Source: Polymorphobacter multimanifer (GTDB lineage Bacteria; Pseudomonadota; Alphaproteobacteria; Sphingomonadales; Sphingomonadaceae). From it: DNA of 64,000 bases. Positions within the stretch are counted from its first letter, which is position 1, and each line of letters opens with the position of its first letter. Below, piece after piece: positions 18,747-29,565 of this stretch. The notes under the pieces were generated by a model, which saw only the letters and a program-made list of their open reading frames with translations, was not told the DNA's origin and searched no databases. Location: positions 124,001 to 188,000 of the forward strand of contig NZ_JACIIV010000001.1 in assembly GCF_014205635.1 (NCBI RefSeq), in the 5' to 3' direction. The position numbers were made by a program, and so were the translations under genes.

Positions 18747-19919
18747 TCAAGGCTCCAGGACGATCTCGCTCATCATCAGCTTGCCGTTCTTGACGGCAAA
18801 GCCGAGACGCCCTTCGACCAGCGCCAGCGCATCGGCGCCGAAGATGCCATGACGCCAGCCTGTCAGTATCGGAAGCCCGTCGCGCACACCGGCAGCAAGA
18901 GCATCGAGTTCGTCGCCGCGCACGATAAGCCGCGGCGCGACACCCGCTTCCTTGGAGCGGATCTTGAGGAGCAGCTTGAGCAGATCCGCAACCAATGCGC
19001 CATCGGTGCTGAGACCCGGCCGCTGTGGCTCGCGCGCCGGCATTTCATCCGGCGAGAGCGGCGCAGCATCGACAAGCGACCGCATCAGCCGGTCCCCGAT
19101 GCCGTTGTTGGCCCAGGCGGCACTGAGGCCACGCACACGGGCCAGATCGGCCTGGGCGCGCGGCGGGCTCGCGGCAATGTCACCCAGCGTCTCGTCCTTG
19201 ACGATGCGACCGCGCGGCACATCCTTGTCGCGCGCCTCGAGCTCGCGCCAGCGGGCGAGCGCCTTCAGCCGCCCGAGCACATCGGCCTTGCGGCTCGGCA
19301 GCCGCAGCCGCGTCCACGCCTTGTCGGGATCATTGGCATAGGTGGCGGGGTCGGCGGCGCGTGCCATCTCGTCGTCGAGCCAGCCGCCGCGCCCGGTCTT
19401 GCGCAGCTTTTCCAGCATCTTGGGGAAGAGCGTGGCGAGGTGCGTCACATCGCCGATCGCATAATCCAGCTGGCGATCGTTGAGCGGCCGCCGCGCCCAA
19501 TCGGTGAAGCGGGCACCCTTGTCGACCTGGATGCCGAGATAGGCGGCAACAAGGTTGGTGTAGCCCACTTGCTCGCCGAGCCCCAATGCCATGGCGGCGA
19601 TCTGCGTGTCGAACAGCGGGGCAGGGGTGGTGCCGGTGAGGTTGTAGATAATCTCGAGATCCTGCCCGCCGGCGTGGAAGACCTTGAGCACCTCTTCGCG
19701 GACAAGCAGCTTGAGGAGGGGTTCGAGATCGATCCCCGGCGCCTTCGGATCGATCGCGCACGCCTCTTCGGACGTGCCGAGCTGCACGAGGCAGAGATCG
19801 GGAAAATAAGTGGTTTCGCGCATGAACTCGGTGTCCACGCAGACAAAGTCTGCGGTGGCCATTCGGGTGCAGATGGCGGCTAGGGTCTCGGTGGATGTCA
19901 CCAAAGGGTGGATTCGCAT
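18747..19919 (-). CDS. rnd: Ribonuclease D
   Basis: 390 residues from the ATG at 19919. DEDD exonuclease motifs: FVCVDTEFMRETTYFPDLCLVQL (Exo I), FHAGGQDLEIIYNL (Exo II), DYAIGDVTHLATL (Exo III with Tyr). Two HRDC-type helical domains follow (KALARWRELEARDKDVPRGRIV). RNase D trims the 3' ends of tRNA precursors and other small RNAs. It is divergent from aspS. Nothing unusual in length or motifs. Confidence 0.95.
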   Translation of the reverse strand: MRIHPLVTSTETLAAICTRMATADFVCVDTEFMRETTYFPDLCLVQLGTSEEACAIDPKAPGIDLEPLLKLLVREEVLKVFHAGGQDLEIIYNLTGTTPAPLFDTQIAAMALGLGEQVGYTNLVAAYLGIQVDKGARFTDWARRPLNDRQLDYAIGDVTHLATLFPKMLEKLRKTGRGGWLDDEMARAADPATYANDPDKAWTRLRLPSRKADVLGRLKALARWRELEARDKDVPRGRIVKDETLGDIAASPPRAQADLARVRGLSAAWANNGIGDRLMRSLVDAAPLSPDEMPAREPQRPGLSTDGALVADLLKLLLKIRSKEAGVAPRLIVRGDELDALAAGVRDGLPILTGWRHGIFGADALALVEGRLGFAVKNGKLMMSEIVLEP

Positions 19920-20021
19920 GGCATCGCATAGCGCGCCTGCGCGCGCTTGACAAAGTGCTGGCCAGCGTGTGTCACCCGCCACTCGATTTCCCCACTCATC
20001 TGTTGCCCGGAATCCGCAAAA

Positions 20022-21803
20022 ATGCATGCTTATCGCTCCCATAACTGCGCTGCCCTCCGAGCGTCGGACGTCGGCCAGACGGTCCGCCTCTCGGGCTGGG
20101 TCCACAAGAAACGCGATCATGGCGGGGTGCTGTTCATCGATCTGCGCGATCATTTCGGGCTGACGCAGATCGTCGCCAACCCGTCGTCCCCGGCGTTTCC
20201 GCTGCTTGACCGGCTTCGCCTCGAATCGGTGGTGACCGTCACCGGCGAAGTCGTGGCGCGCGGCGAGGGGGCGGTGAACCCCAACCTTGCCACCGGCGAG
20301 GTCGAGGTGCGCGCCGGCGAGGTGATCGTGCAGTCGGCTGCCGCCGAGCTGCCGATGCCGGTGGGGATCGATGCCGAATACCCTGAGGAAATCCGGCTCA
20401 AGTATCGCTATCTCGATCTGCGCCGCGAGCGGCTGCACGCCAACATCATGCTGCGCTCGGGCGTCATCGCATCGCTGCGGCAGCGGATGATCGGGCAGGG
20501 CTTCACCGAGTTCCAGACGCCGATCCTCACCGCCAGCAGTCCGGAGGGTGCGCGCGATTTCCTGGTGCCGAGCCGGCTGCATCCGGGCAAATTCTACGCG
20601 CTGCCGCAGGCGCCGCAAATGTTCAAGCAGCTGCTGATGGTGGCGGGGTTCGATCGCTATTTCCAGATCGCCCCCTGTTTCCGCGACGAGGATGCCCGTG
20701 CAGACCGGTCACCCGGCGAATTCTACCAGCTCGATTTCGAGATGAGCTTCGTGACGCAGGACGATGTTTTTGCAGCGATAGAGCCGGTGCTGGCGGGCGT
20801 GTTCGAGGAATTTGCGGGCTTTGGCGGTCGCACGCCCTGGGCGGTGACCAAGGGCGCCTTTCCGCGCATCCCCTATGCGGAGTCCATGCTCAGATATGGC
20901 AATGACAAGCCCGATTTGCGCAACCCGCTCGTCATCCAGGATGTGAGCGAACATTTCCGCGGCAGCGGCTTCGGGCTGTTCGCCAAGCTCGTCGACCAGG
21001 GGCTTGCCGTGCGCGCCATTCCTGCACCCGGCACCGCAGAGAAGAGCCGCAAGTTCTTCGACGACATGAACGAATGGGCGCGCAGCGAAGGGCATGCCGG
21101 GCTCGGCTATGTGACGCGCAAGGCCGGCGAATTCGGCGGGCCCATCGCCAAGAACCATGGCGAGGCGGGCATGCTCGCGCTGTATGAGACGCTCGGGCTC
21201 GGGCCGGACGATGGCTGCTTCTTCGCCGCCGGCAAGGCTTCGGCGGCTGCAAAGCTCGCGGGCCAGGCGCGCACCCGGGTGGGCGAACAGCTCGGGCTGA
21301 TCGAGCAGAACACCTACAAGCTGTGCTGGATCGTCGATTTCCCCATGTTCGAGGCCGATGAGGAGACCGGCAAGGTCGATTTCAGCCACAACCCGTTCAG
21401 CATGCCGCAGGGCGAGCTGGAGGCGCTGGAGACGATGAACCCGCTCGACATTCTGGCGTATCAGTATGACATCGTGTGCAACGGCGTCGAATTGTCCTCG
21501 GGCGCCATCCGCAACCACAAGCCCGAGATCATGTACAAGGCCTTCGAGGTTGCCGGTTACACCAGGGCGCAGGTCGACGAGAACTTCAGCGGCATGATCA
21601 ACGCCTTCAAGTTCGGTGCTCCCCCGCACGGCGGCTCGGCACCCGGCGTTGACCGGATCGTGATGCTGCTGGCGGACGAGCCCAATATCCGCGAGGTGGT
21701 GCTCTTCCCGATGAACCAGCGCGCCGAGGACCTGATGATGAACGCGCCGGGCACGGTGTCGATCAAGCAACTCCGCGAACTGCATATAAGGACGGTAGAT
21801 TGA
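20022..21803 (+). CDS. aspS: Aspartyl-tRNA synthetase
   Basis: 593 residues from the ATG at 20022, the usual bacterial length. N-terminal OB-fold ([24 protein letters not shown]), class II motif 2 ([26 protein letters not shown]), the bacterial GAD insertion domain in the middle, and motif 3 ([14 protein letters not shown]) at the C-terminus. It charges tRNA-Asp; whether it also charges tRNA-Asn cannot be read here. The TGA stop overlaps the TTG start of ppk2 by 4 bp. Confidence 0.97.
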   Translation: MHAYRSHNCAALRASDVGQTVRLSGWVHKKRDHGGVLFIDLRDHFGLTQIVANPSSPAFPLLDRLRLESVVTVTGEVVARGEGAVNPNLATGEVEVRAGEVIVQSAAAELPMPVGIDAEYPEEIRLKYRYLDLRRERLHANIMLRSGVIASLRQRMIGQGFTEFQTPILTASSPEGARDFLVPSRLHPGKFYALPQAPQMFKQLLMVAGFDRYFQIAPCFRDEDARADRSPGEFYQLDFEMSFVTQDDVFAAIEPVLAGVFEEFAGFGGRTPWAVTKGAFPRIPYAESMLRYGNDKPDLRNPLVIQDVSEHFRGSGFGLFAKLVDQGLAVRAIPAPGTAEKSRKFFDDMNEWARSEGHAGLGYVTRKAGEFGGPIAKNHGEAGMLALYETLGLGPDDGCFFAAGKASAAAKLAGQARTRVGEQLGLIEQNTYKLCWIVDFPMFEADEETGKVDFSHNPFSMPQGELEALETMNPLDILAYQYDIVCNGVELSSGAIRNHKPEIMYKAFEVAGYTRAQVDENFSGMINAFKFGAPPHGGSAPGVDRIVMLLADEPNIREVVLFPMNQRAEDLMMNAPGTVSIKQLRELHIRTVD

Positions 21804-22600
21804 GCATCCGGCTGGAAGATCTCGAAGGCGGCGAGGAGATCGATCATAAGGACTATGAGGATCAGCTGGAAAAGCTGCAGCACCGCTTGGAGCTGATCCA
21901 GGCCGCGTATATCAACCAGGGCCGCAAGGCGGCGATCGCGGTCGAGGGCTGGGACGCCGCCGGCAAGGGCGGGCTGATCAAGCGCATCGTCGGCCCGCTC
22001 GATCCGCGCTACACGAAGGTCTGGTCGATCGCGGCGCCGTCACCGCTCGAGCTTTCACACCATTATCTGTGGCGCTTCTGGCAGCGACTGCCCGCCAAGC
22101 GCGAAATCGCCCTCTTCGACCGCAGCTGGTATGGGCGGGTGCTGGTCGAGCGCGTCGATGGGCTGGCGGAGGAAGCGGTGTGGAAGCGCGCCTATGACGA
22201 GATCAACGCCTTCGAGGCGCTGCTTGCCGCAGATGGGACGCGCATCATCAAGCTGTTCGTCCATGTGACGCAGGAAGAGCAGGACAAACGACTTCTGGAG
22301 CGCCTCCAGACGCCGTGGAAGCGCTGGAAGACCGGGCTCGATGATTATCACAATCGCAGCCAGCGGGTGAGCTACATGGCCGCCTATCACGACATGTTCG
22401 ACCGCTGCTCGACCGAGGTCGCCCCCTGGACGGTGATCGATGGCACCGACAAGAAGACGGCTCGGATCAAGGGATTGGAAGCGATTGTTGCAGCACTTTC
22501 GCAGGATGTCGACCTGCGCTATCCCGAGGTGCCGGAAGAGGTGCTGCGCGTGGCGGAGGAAGCACTCGGCAAGGACGCCGTCCGCTCAACCGGGGCTTGA
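21800..22600 (+). CDS. Polyphosphate kinase 2 (PPK2 family)
   Basis: 266 residues. P-loop kinase fold with Walker [22 protein letters not shown], Walker [16 protein letters not shown] and a lid region ([14 protein letters not shown]). Single-domain PPK2 of this length normally uses polyphosphate to phosphorylate nucleotides (class I NDP or II NMP); class cannot be fixed without alignment. The TTG start overlaps the aspS stop by 4 bp (TTGA), coupling a synthetase that makes AMP to an enzyme that can recycle nucleotides. The 3' end overlaps the convergent transglycosylase by 15 bp. Confidence 0.92.
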   Translation: MSIRLEDLEGGEEIDHKDYEDQLEKLQHRLELIQAAYINQGRKAAIAVEGWDAAGKGGLIKRIVGPLDPRYTKVWSIAAPSPLELSHHYLWRFWQRLPAKREIALFDRSWYGRVLVERVDGLAEEAVWKRAYDEINAFEALLAADGTRIIKLFVHVTQEEQDKRLLERLQTPWKRWKTGLDDYHNRSQRVSYMAAYHDMFDRCSTEVAPWTVIDGTDKKTARIKGLEAIVAALSQDVDLRYPEVPEEVLRVAEEALGKDAVRSTGA

Positions 22601-24643
22601 TTTGCCCAGCCAGCGGCTCAGCGGCGCATTGCCCTGCGACGTGCCGAACTGCTGGTCATAGACCACGGCATTTTCGAGCACCCGCTGCACATAGTTGCGC
22701 GTTTCCGAGATCGGAATGCTCTCGATCCAGTCGATCATGTCCACGCCCGGCATCCGCGGATCGCCATTCAAGGTGATGAACCGCCGCGCATTGCCCGGCC
22801 CGGCGTTGTACGCCGCCACTGCCAGCACGTCGCTGCCGAAATTCTCGCGCATCCGCGAAAAATAGGCGCTGCCGAGCGTGACATTGTAGATGGGATCGGT
22901 GTCGAGCCGCTCGGTGGAAACCGGCATGCCGATCTTCCCGGCGGTCTCGGCGGCGGTCGTCGGCAGCAACTGCATCAGCCCGCGGGCATTGGCCGGCGAG
23001 CGGGCGGTGCGATCGAACTGGCTCTCCTGCCGGGTGATGGCATGGATGATCGTGCGGCGCGGGATGAGCACGTCGGGCAGCGTCAGCACCGGCCAGGAAG
23101 CCTCGAACAGCGGGATGCCATCGGCATAGGGGACCACCGCCGATCCCATGCCGCGCAGCCACTTGCCGACAAGCACGCCGAGATCGAGCCGGTTCAGCGG
23201 CGTGGCCAGCCCGGCCACGAGCGCATGCTCCTCCGGCGTTTCCGCCTTCGCCACCAGCGTGCGCAGGAAGATCGACTGGCGCTCGCGGTCCCCGAGGGCC
23301 GTCAGGGCCTCCAGCGCGCGCACCAGGGGCTCGGCGCGGAAGGTGCTCACCTGGTCGGGCGCCAGCAGCGGCGGCGGCGCCTTGCGCAGTTGCGGTGCGC
23401 GGCCAAGCGCCTCGGCGGCAAGCTGGCCGTAGAAGTAATCGCCGTGCAGCGCCGCCTGCTCATAGGCCTGGCGGGCGCCATTGGTGTCCCCGGCGGCCGC
23501 GAGTGCGCGCCCGGTCCAATAGTCGCCGCGGGACTGGGTGACCGGGGTGAGCGCTGCGGCGCGCACGGCACGGAAATGCGGGGCTGCATCGGCAGGCCGC
23601 CCCAGCTTGCGCAGCGCCAGCCAGCCGGCAAGCCATTCCAGCTCCACCAGTGCCTGGCGTTCGCCGAGCGGCCGCGCTGCAAGGTCGGTCCCCGGCACAT
23701 GGCTGGCATGGCTGGCCATGATCGCATAGGCGCGCCCGGGATCGCCGGCACGCCAGGCGGCCCGGCCGAAATCGAGCTGCGTCGCCAGCCATTGCTGGGG
23801 ATCGAAAACGCCGCCCGGCGCCGGCCGGAAGTCGGCGAGCAGCGCATTCGCTTCGGCCAGCCGGCCGCGCTTGCGCAGCCATAGTGCCTCGTCGCGCACC
23901 AGCCCGGCTTCGCGGCGCAAGCTGGCAGGCACGCCGCCGAGCCGTGCCGGGGCATCGGCGGAGTCGCCTCGGAGCGCGATCCGCGCCAGCAGCCATAGCC
24001 GCCGGTCCATGTCGAGCCGCGGCAGCAGCCGCCCGGCGGCGGTGATCTGGCCGTTCCAGAGCAGCCGCTCGGCGCGGCCCAGATGGTCCTGCGGGCGAAG
24101 TGCTGCTTCGAAGCCCTCGATCAGCGCCCGCTCGGTCTCGATGTCGAGCCCGGCCGAATCCCACGCATCGCGCGCGGTCTCGTTGGCGGCTTCGCGCTGG
24201 CCGGTGGCAAGCTGGGCTTCCGCCAGCCGCAACTTGGCCGCTGCCGACAGCGGCGGGAAACGCTCGAAGAAGCGGATACGCTCGAGTGCCGGCACATCGG
24301 CGGTGATCGCCTTTTCCGCCAGACGGCGCAATAGGAGGTTCTGTGGAAAATCAGGATGCTGCAGCATGAAATTGCTGTATTCCCTGAAGCTGCCGCGATA
24401 GCTTTCGCGCCTCAGCCGGTCCCATTGCACCACGGTTTCCAGGATCGGCACCGCGGCAGCGCTGGTCAACGGGCTGGCCGACATGCCGCTGAAGCGGCTG
24501 GCGGCATTGTCGGCAAGCCGGGCCTTGTAGAGCGCGGCACTTGCCTCGGAAATCTGTGCCTGGGTGGCCACCGGGGCCAGCAGGGCGGCGACAACAAGCC
24601 CCGATTTCACAACGACGCTGGACATTGGCAGCTTCAACTCCAT
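22586..24643 (-). CDS. Soluble lytic murein transglycosylase (Slt family)
   Basis: 685 residues from ATG at 24643; an ATG at 24625 gives a similar signal peptide ([22 protein letters not shown]). After it comes a long alpha-helical superhelix (residues about 60-500, Ala-rich, TPR-like), then the GEWL domain at about 535-680: catalytic Glu in [40 protein letters not shown] and [14 protein letters not shown]. It cleaves peptidoglycan glycan strands with anhydro-MurNAc formation in the periplasm. A second paralogue lies at 45380-47263. Divergent from dapA. Confidence 0.93.
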   Translation of the reverse strand: MELKLPMSSVVVKSGLVVAALLAPVATQAQISEASAALYKARLADNAASRFSGMSASPLTSAAAVPILETVVQWDRLRRESYRGSFREYSNFMLQHPDFPQNLLLRRLAEKAITADVPALERIRFFERFPPLSAAAKLRLAEAQLATGQREAANETARDAWDSAGLDIETERALIEGFEAALRPQDHLGRAERLLWNGQITAAGRLLPRLDMDRRLWLLARIALRGDSADAPARLGGVPASLRREAGLVRDEALWLRKRGRLAEANALLADFRPAPGGVFDPQQWLATQLDFGRAAWRAGDPGRAYAIMASHASHVPGTDLAARPLGERQALVELEWLAGWLALRKLGRPADAAPHFRAVRAAALTPVTQSRGDYWTGRALAAAGDTNGARQAYEQAALHGDYFYGQLAAEALGRAPQLRKAPPPLLAPDQVSTFRAEPLVRALEALTALGDRERQSIFLRTLVAKAETPEEHALVAGLATPLNRLDLGVLVGKWLRGMGSAVVPYADGIPLFEASWPVLTLPDVLIPRRTIIHAITRQESQFDRTARSPANARGLMQLLPTTAAETAGKIGMPVSTERLDTDPIYNVTLGSAYFSRMRENFGSDVLAVAAYNAGPGNARRFITLNGDPRMPGVDMIDWIESIPISETRNYVQRVLENAVVYDQQFGTSQGNAPLSRWLGKSSPG

Positions 24644-24716
24644 ATCACGCAACCGAAACAATGGTGCGTTGCCCCCTCTTAGGCCGGGGATGGCCGCCAG
24701 TGAAGGCTTGGCATTC

Positions 24717-25619
24717 ATGACACTCGATCTCTCCCGCCTGCGCGGATCCCTGCGCGGATCAATGCCCGCCCTTGTGACGCCATTCCGCGATGGCGCCGTG
24801 GACACGGAAGCACTGGACAAGTTCATCGAATGGCAGATTGCCGAAGGCAGCCGTGCGTTGGTGCCGGTGGGAACGACCGGGGAATCGCCCACACTCAGCC
24901 ATGCCGAGCATTATGCCGTCATCACCCGCACCGTGCAGGTGGCGGCGGGCCGGGTGCCGGTGATCGCCGGCTGCGGGTCCAACGACACCGCCACCGCCAG
25001 GGCGCATCTGGCGCATGCCGAAGCTGCGGGGGCGGATGCAGCCCTGCTGGTGGTGCCCTATTACAACAAGCCGAGCCAGGCCGGGCTCGTCGCGCATTTC
25101 ACAGCGCTTGCGAACGCGACCACGCTGCCGATCATCCTCTACAATATTCCCGGCCGCTCGGTCGCCGATCTCGGCACCGCTGCCATGGCCGAACTGGCGA
25201 AGTTGCCCAACATTGTGGGCGTGAAGGACGCGACGGGAAACCTCGGCCGCGTCTCGGCGCAGCGCGCGGCGTGCGGGGCGGATTTCATCCAGCTTTCGGG
25301 CAATGACGACATGGCGCTCGGGTTCAACGCGCTCGGCGGTGTGGGGGCCATCTCGGTGACGGCCAATGTGGCACCAAGGCTTTGTGCCGACATGCAGGCG
25401 GCGATGCTGGCGGGCGATTATGCGAAGGCGCTGGCGATCAACGACCGGCTCTGGCCGCTGCATGATGCGCTGTTCTCGGATGCCAGCCCCGGGCCGACGA
25501 AATATGCGCTGGCGCGGCTCGGGCACATGACCGGCGATGTGCGGCTGCCGATCCTGCCGCCGTCGCAGGCTTCGCGCGCGGCGGTCGATGCGGCCCTTGC
25601 CCATGCCGGGCTCGTCTGA
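24717..25619 (+). CDS. dapA: 4-hydroxy-tetrahydrodipicolinate synthase DapA
   Basis: 300 residues from ATG at 24717, with an upstream in-frame ATG rejected because it adds an unmatched 10-residue leader. TIM-barrel signatures: [49 protein letters not shown], the Schiff-base lysine in [14 protein letters not shown], and [14 protein letters not shown]. Condenses pyruvate with aspartate semialdehyde in lysine/diaminopimelate synthesis. smpB follows with a one-base overlap (TGATG). Confidence 0.96.
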   Translation: MTLDLSRLRGSLRGSMPALVTPFRDGAVDTEALDKFIEWQIAEGSRALVPVGTTGESPTLSHAEHYAVITRTVQVAAGRVPVIAGCGSNDTATARAHLAHAEAAGADAALLVVPYYNKPSQAGLVAHFTALANATTLPIILYNIPGRSVADLGTAAMAELAKLPNIVGVKDATGNLGRVSAQRAACGADFIQLSGNDDMALGFNALGGVGAISVTANVAPRLCADMQAAMLAGDYAKALAINDRLWPLHDALFSDASPGPTKYALARLGHMTGDVRLPILPPSQASRAAVDAALAHAGLV

Positions 25620-26101
25620 TGGCACGGCCCAAGGGCAATGTCGGCATCAAGGTCAAGACGGTCGCCGAGAACCGGCGGGCGCGCTTCGAGTATTTCATCG
25701 AGGACGTCGTCGAGGCGGGCATCGCGCTGGCCGGCACCGAGGTAAAAGCGCTACGCGGCGGCCAGGGGTCGATTGCCGAGGCCTATGCCGAGGTGAAGGA
25801 CGGACAGATGTGGCTGGTGAACGCCAACATCCCTGAATTCAGCCATGGCAACCGCTTCAACCATGAACCCAAGCGGCCGCGCAAGCTGCTGCTGCACGGC
25901 CGCGAGATCGCGCGCATGGGCAGTGCCGTGGCGCGGCAGGGGATGACGATCGTGCCGCTGTCGGTGTATTTCAACGACAAGGGCCGTGCCAAGGTCGAGA
26001 TTGCGCTGGGCAAGGGCAAGAAGCTCCATGACAAGCGCGAGACGATCAAGGAACGCGACTGGAAGCGCGATGCGGCACGGCTGATGAGGGACCGGGGTTG
26101 A
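25619..26101 (+). CDS. smpB: SsrA-binding protein SmpB
   Basis: 160 residues. [59 protein letters not shown] and [26 protein letters not shown] match SmpB; the C-terminal basic helix enters the mRNA channel when tmRNA rescues stalled ribosomes. No ssrA gene is in this window. Overlaps dapA and the next gene by one base each. Confidence 0.97.
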   Translation: MARPKGNVGIKVKTVAENRRARFEYFIEDVVEAGIALAGTEVKALRGGQGSIAEAYAEVKDGQMWLVNANIPEFSHGNRFNHEPKRPRKLLLHGREIARMGSAVARQGMTIVPLSVYFNDKGRAKVEIALGKGKKLHDKRETIKERDWKRDAARLMRDRG

Positions 26102-26754
26102 TGAGCGAAGAGGACGGTTTCCGCGACAAGCTGGTTTCGGTCAAACAGGCCTGGGCCAAGGCCGGGCGGCTGCTCACCGGCGCGCCAGATGAGGCGCGCA
26201 GCCAGCGGCTGCCGCCGGGGCAGCGGCTGGTGACCAACTGGCCGGTGCTCGATCTGGGGGTGCAGCCGGCCATCGCTCGCGACGCGTGGCGGCTCAAGGT
26301 CGATGGCGCGGTGGTCAACCCCATCGAATGGGATTGGGAGGCGTTCTCCGCCCAGCCGCCGTTCGAGGATGTGTCCGACATCCATTGCGTCACCCAATGG
26401 TCGCGCTTCGACAACCGCTGGAACGGCGTGTCGACGCAGCATCTGCTGTCGGTGGTGCAGCCGCTGCCGGGCGCTACCCATCTCGTTCTGCACGGCGCCG
26501 ATGGCTACACCACCAACATGACGCTGGAGAATTTCGCCGGCGAGGATTGCCTGCTGGCGCACAGCCATGATGGCGTGCCGCTCAGCCGCGAGCATGGCGG
26601 GCCGGTGCGGCTCGTCATCCCGCAATGGTATTTCTGGAAATCGGCGAAATGGCTGGTGCGGATCGAAGTGCGGTCTTCGGATGCCCCCGGCTTCTGGGAA
26701 GTGCGCGGCTATCACAATGAGGGCGACCCCTGGGCCGAGCAGCGCTACAGCTGA
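26101..26754 (+). CDS. Cytoplasmic molybdopterin-dependent oxidoreductase (sulfite-oxidase fold)
   Basis: 217 residues from the ATG at 26101. LPPGQRLVTNWPVLDLG, WRLKVDGAVVNPIEWDWE and DIHCVTQWSRFDNRWNGV identify the oxidoreductase molybdopterin-binding domain; Cys96 (IHCVTQWS) is the Mo-ligating cysteine and HGADGYTTNMTLE plus GGPVRLVIPQWYFWKSAKW are the usual following parts. It lacks a signal peptide and the C-terminal dimerisation domain of sulfite oxidase, so it is a short, probably cytoplasmic YuiH-like protein. Substrate unknown. Overlaps smpB by one base and lies 4 bp before cckA. Confidence 0.88.
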   Translation: MSEEDGFRDKLVSVKQAWAKAGRLLTGAPDEARSQRLPPGQRLVTNWPVLDLGVQPAIARDAWRLKVDGAVVNPIEWDWEAFSAQPPFEDVSDIHCVTQWSRFDNRWNGVSTQHLLSVVQPLPGATHLVLHGADGYTTNMTLENFAGEDCLLAHSHDGVPLSREHGGPVRLVIPQWYFWKSAKWLVRIEVRSSDAPGFWEVRGYHNEGDPWAEQRYS

Positions 26755-26758
26755 ACTG

Positions 26759-28330
26759 ATGGACGAAAACGCCTTTCTCCCCGGCTCCGTTTCGTTCGGC
26801 TGGCCGGCTCCCTATGCAGAGGGGCTGCTCAACCCCTGGGTGGGGCAGTTGATGAAGGGCCTGCCGCTCGCAGTGGCGGTGCTCAACGAGAAAGGCCGCA
26901 TCATCGGTGGCAATGATGCCCTTTCGGCGACCATCGGACCCGATGCCGTGCGCGGAACCGACCCGGCCGATCTCGTCGTGCCCGAGGATCGCGAGCTGCT
27001 GTCCGATACGATCAAGCAGGTGATCCGCAATCTCGCCGGCACCTGCGATGTGCGAGTGGCGTTTCTGGATCGCCCGGATGAACGGCAGATCGTCACCGTG
27101 GCGCCGGTGCCGCCGGGCATGGGCGTGGCGGCGATGATGGCGACGCGTGATGTGCGCGAGCAGCGGCGGCTGGAGAAGCAGGTGCAGGCGGCGACGCGGA
27201 TGCAGGCGGTGGGCCAGCTTGCCGGCGGAATCGCGCATGATTTCAACAATCTGTTGACCGCCGTTCTGGCGCTTTCCGAGCAGATGATGGAGCGCAACAG
27301 TGTCCACAGTCTCGATCATGAGGCGGCAGCCGAGATCCGCCGCAATGGCAAACGGGCGGCGGCACTCGTGGCGCAACTGCTGGCGTTCGCCCGGCGGCAG
27401 CCGCAGCGGCCGCAGTTGCTCGATCTCTCCGAGCTTCTGCAGGGCCTGACGCCCTTGTTGATGCAGCTCGTCGGCAAGGGGGTACGGCTCGAGATCGTCG
27501 ACGCGGGGTTGAAATCAACGGTGCGTGCCGATCCTGGCCAGATCGAGCAGGTGATCGTCAACCTCGCCGTCAACGCGCGTGATGCGATGGAAGGGCAAGG
27601 CGAAATCGAGATTGCGCTTGCCGATGTGCCGGCGGCCAAGGTCGATGGCCTCGGGTATCCGATCATGCCCGCCATCGACCATGTGATGATCGAAGTGCGC
27701 GACACCGGGTCCGGGATTCCGGCGGCGATCGCCGGCAAGATCTTCGAGCCGTTCTTCACCACGAAAAAGCTGGGGGAGGGAACCGGGCTGGGGCTTTCCA
27801 CCGTTTATGGCATCGTCAAGCAGAGCGGCGGCTTCATCTTCACCCGCCCGCGCCCGCGCCCGAGCGGCGGGACGGCGTTCAGCGTGTATCTTCCGGCGTC
27901 GGCGCAGGTTGCAGCGCCCGTGCCGCCACCCGAGACCGTCATCGCGCCGCCCTCGCTCACCGGCAAGCGGCTGCTGCTTGTGGAAGACGAGGAGGGGGTT
28001 CGCCAGGTGCTCAGCCGCGGCCTGCGCGCGCGCGGACTGCTGGTGCGCGCGGTGGGCGATGCCGCGACGGCGCTCGAGGCGCTCGCGTCCGGCGATGCCT
28101 TCGATGCGCTGCTGTCGGATGTCATGATGCCCGGCATCGACGGCGTCGAACTCGCCGCCCGGGTTCGCGCGGCGCGGCCGAAAATGGCGGTGCTGCTGAT
28201 GTCGGGCTTTGCCGAGCCGCCGCTCCACCGTGCTGCCGAAACTGCGGGAATCGGCTTCATTGCCAAGCCGTTTTCGCTGGCGGAACTGATGCAGGCACTG
28301 AGCGACGAGCTGACCGCCAGCGTCGGCTGA
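26759..28330 (+). CDS. cckA: Cell-cycle hybrid histidine kinase CckA
   Basis: 523 residues from ATG at 26759. A single PAS-type domain (about 30-135), the dimerisation/phosphoacceptor helix with His160 (QLAGGIAHDFNNLLTAVL), the ATP-binding domain with VNLAVNARDAMEGQGEI (N box), VRDTGSGIP, EPFFTTKKLGEGTGLGLSTVYG, and a C-terminal receiver domain with phosphoacceptor Asp454 (LLSDVMMPGIDGVEL). Family order and GxGLGLSTVYG fit CckA, which with ChpT controls CtrA. Unlike the Caulobacter protein (longer, two membrane helices), no transmembrane segment is visible upstream of the PAS domain. ATG is chosen by frame and by the 4-bp gap to the upstream stop; the frame is open further upstream only as a shadow. 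Confidence 0.85.
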   Translation: MDENAFLPGSVSFGWPAPYAEGLLNPWVGQLMKGLPLAVAVLNEKGRIIGGNDALSATIGPDAVRGTDPADLVVPEDRELLSDTIKQVIRNLAGTCDVRVAFLDRPDERQIVTVAPVPPGMGVAAMMATRDVREQRRLEKQVQAATRMQAVGQLAGGIAHDFNNLLTAVLALSEQMMERNSVHSLDHEAAAEIRRNGKRAAALVAQLLAFARRQPQRPQLLDLSELLQGLTPLLMQLVGKGVRLEIVDAGLKSTVRADPGQIEQVIVNLAVNARDAMEGQGEIEIALADVPAAKVDGLGYPIMPAIDHVMIEVRDTGSGIPAAIAGKIFEPFFTTKKLGEGTGLGLSTVYGIVKQSGGFIFTRPRPRPSGGTAFSVYLPASAQVAAPVPPPETVIAPPSLTGKRLLLVEDEEGVRQVLSRGLRARGLLVRAVGDAATALEALASGDAFDALLSDVMMPGIDGVELAARVRAARPKMAVLLMSGFAEPPLHRAAETAGIGFIAKPFSLAELMQALSDELTASVG

Positions 28331-28339
28331 AAGAGTTTC

Positions 28340-28377
28340 GTTCCTCTCTTGTTCCTTAAGAACATCTGGGGTACAAA
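28340..28377 (+). promoter_or_regulatory. recA promoter with LexA (SOS) box
   Basis: GTTC (28340-28343), seven bases, GTTC (28351-28354) is the alphaproteobacterial LexA box. A -35 TTGTTC (28349-28354) overlaps its second half; TACAAA (28372-28377), 17 bp further, is a plausible -10. GTTCCTTAAGAAC (28351-28363) also forms a short palindrome. Repressor binding would block RNA polymerase at recA. Confidence 0.85.
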
Positions 28378-28400
28378 GGCCTGCATTGACGGGTTTGTAC
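28371..28400 (+). repeat. Inverted repeat GTACAAA / TTTGTAC in the recA leader
   Basis: Perfect 7-bp arms GTACAAA (28371-28377) and TTTGTAC (28394-28400) with a 16-bp spacer, between the -10 element and the recA Shine-Dalgarno. Role unknown; possibly a leader-RNA hairpin or a second binding site. Confidence 0.7.
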
Positions 28401-28425
28401 AGTCGTTTACGAAGGAGCGAGGGTC

Positions 28426-29505
28426 ATGGCAGCCAATCTCAAGGTGGTGGACGGCAAAATGGGTGGAACGGATCGGGCCAAGGCTCTGGAAGCAGCGCTC
28501 GCGCAGATTGATCGGGCCTTCGGCAAGGGCTCGGTGATGAAGCTCGGGCAGCGCGATGCGATGGAAATAGAAGCGATTTCCACGGGTTCGCTCGGGCTGG
28601 ATATCGCACTCGGCATCGGTGGACTGCCGCGCGGCCGGGTTATCGAGATCTATGGTCCCGAAAGCTCGGGCAAGACCACATTGGCGCTGCACGCCATCGC
28701 CGAAGCGCAGAAGAACGGCGGCACTGCAGCCTTTGTCGACGCCGAACATGCGCTCGATCCGGGCTATGCCAAGAAGCTCGGCGTCAACATCGATGAGCTG
28801 ATCGTCTCGCAGCCCGATACCGGGGAGCAGGCGCTGGAAATCGTCGACACGCTGGTGCGTTCGAACGCCGTCGACGTGCTCGTGGTCGATTCGGTTGCGG
28901 CCCTGGTGCCGCGCGCCGAGATCGAGGGCGAGATGGGGGATAGCCATGTCGGCCTGCAGGCGCGGTTGATGAGCCAGTCGCTGCGCAAGCTCACCGGCTC
29001 GATCAGCCGCTCGCGCTGCATGGTGATCTTCATCAACCAGCTGCGCATGAAGATCGGCGTGATGTACGGCAACCCCGAGACGACGACCGGCGGCAATGCG
29101 CTGAAATTCTACGCCTCGGTCCGTCTCGACATCCGCCGTACCGGCCAGATCAAGGATCGGGACGAGGTTGTGGGCAACACCACCAAGGTCAAGGTGGTGA
29201 AGAACAAGGTTGCCCCGCCGTTCAAGCAGGTCGAGTTCGACATCATGTACGGCCAGGGCATTTCCAAGCTCGGCGAGATTCTCGATCTCGGCGTCAAGGC
29301 GGGGGTGGTCGAGAAGTCGGGTGCCTGGTTTAGCCATGATTCGGTGCGGATCGGGCAGGGCCGGGAGAATTCGAAGAAATACCTCAAGGAAAATCCCGAG
29401 ATCGCCGACAAGATCGAGAAGATCATCCGCGCCAATGCCGCCGGCATTTCCGACGCGCTGATGGCCGGCCCCGAGGATGATGGCGACAGCGCCGAAGAGA
29501 TGTGA
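28426..29505 (+). CDS. recA: Recombinase RecA
   Basis: 359 residues. Walker [33 protein letters not shown], Walker [13 protein letters not shown], loop 1/2 region [14 protein letters not shown] and [18 protein letters not shown], and an acidic tail ([11 protein letters not shown]). Catalyses strand exchange and triggers LexA autocleavage. It stands behind a clear SOS promoter and 95 bp after cckA, and has a GAAGGAG ribosome-binding site. Confidence 0.99.
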   Translation: MAANLKVVDGKMGGTDRAKALEAALAQIDRAFGKGSVMKLGQRDAMEIEAISTGSLGLDIALGIGGLPRGRVIEIYGPESSGKTTLALHAIAEAQKNGGTAAFVDAEHALDPGYAKKLGVNIDELIVSQPDTGEQALEIVDTLVRSNAVDVLVVDSVAALVPRAEIEGEMGDSHVGLQARLMSQSLRKLTGSISRSRCMVIFINQLRMKIGVMYGNPETTTGGNALKFYASVRLDIRRTGQIKDRDEVVGNTTKVKVVKNKVAPPFKQVEFDIMYGQGISKLGEILDLGVKAGVVEKSGAWFSHDSVRIGQGRENSKKYLKENPEIADKIEKIIRANAAGISDALMAGPEDDGDSAEEM

Positions 29506-29565
29506 TGTTCTGGGCGGCGTGATATCCACGCCGTCCTCTTGCGAGCGTGGTGGAACGGAGGACCT

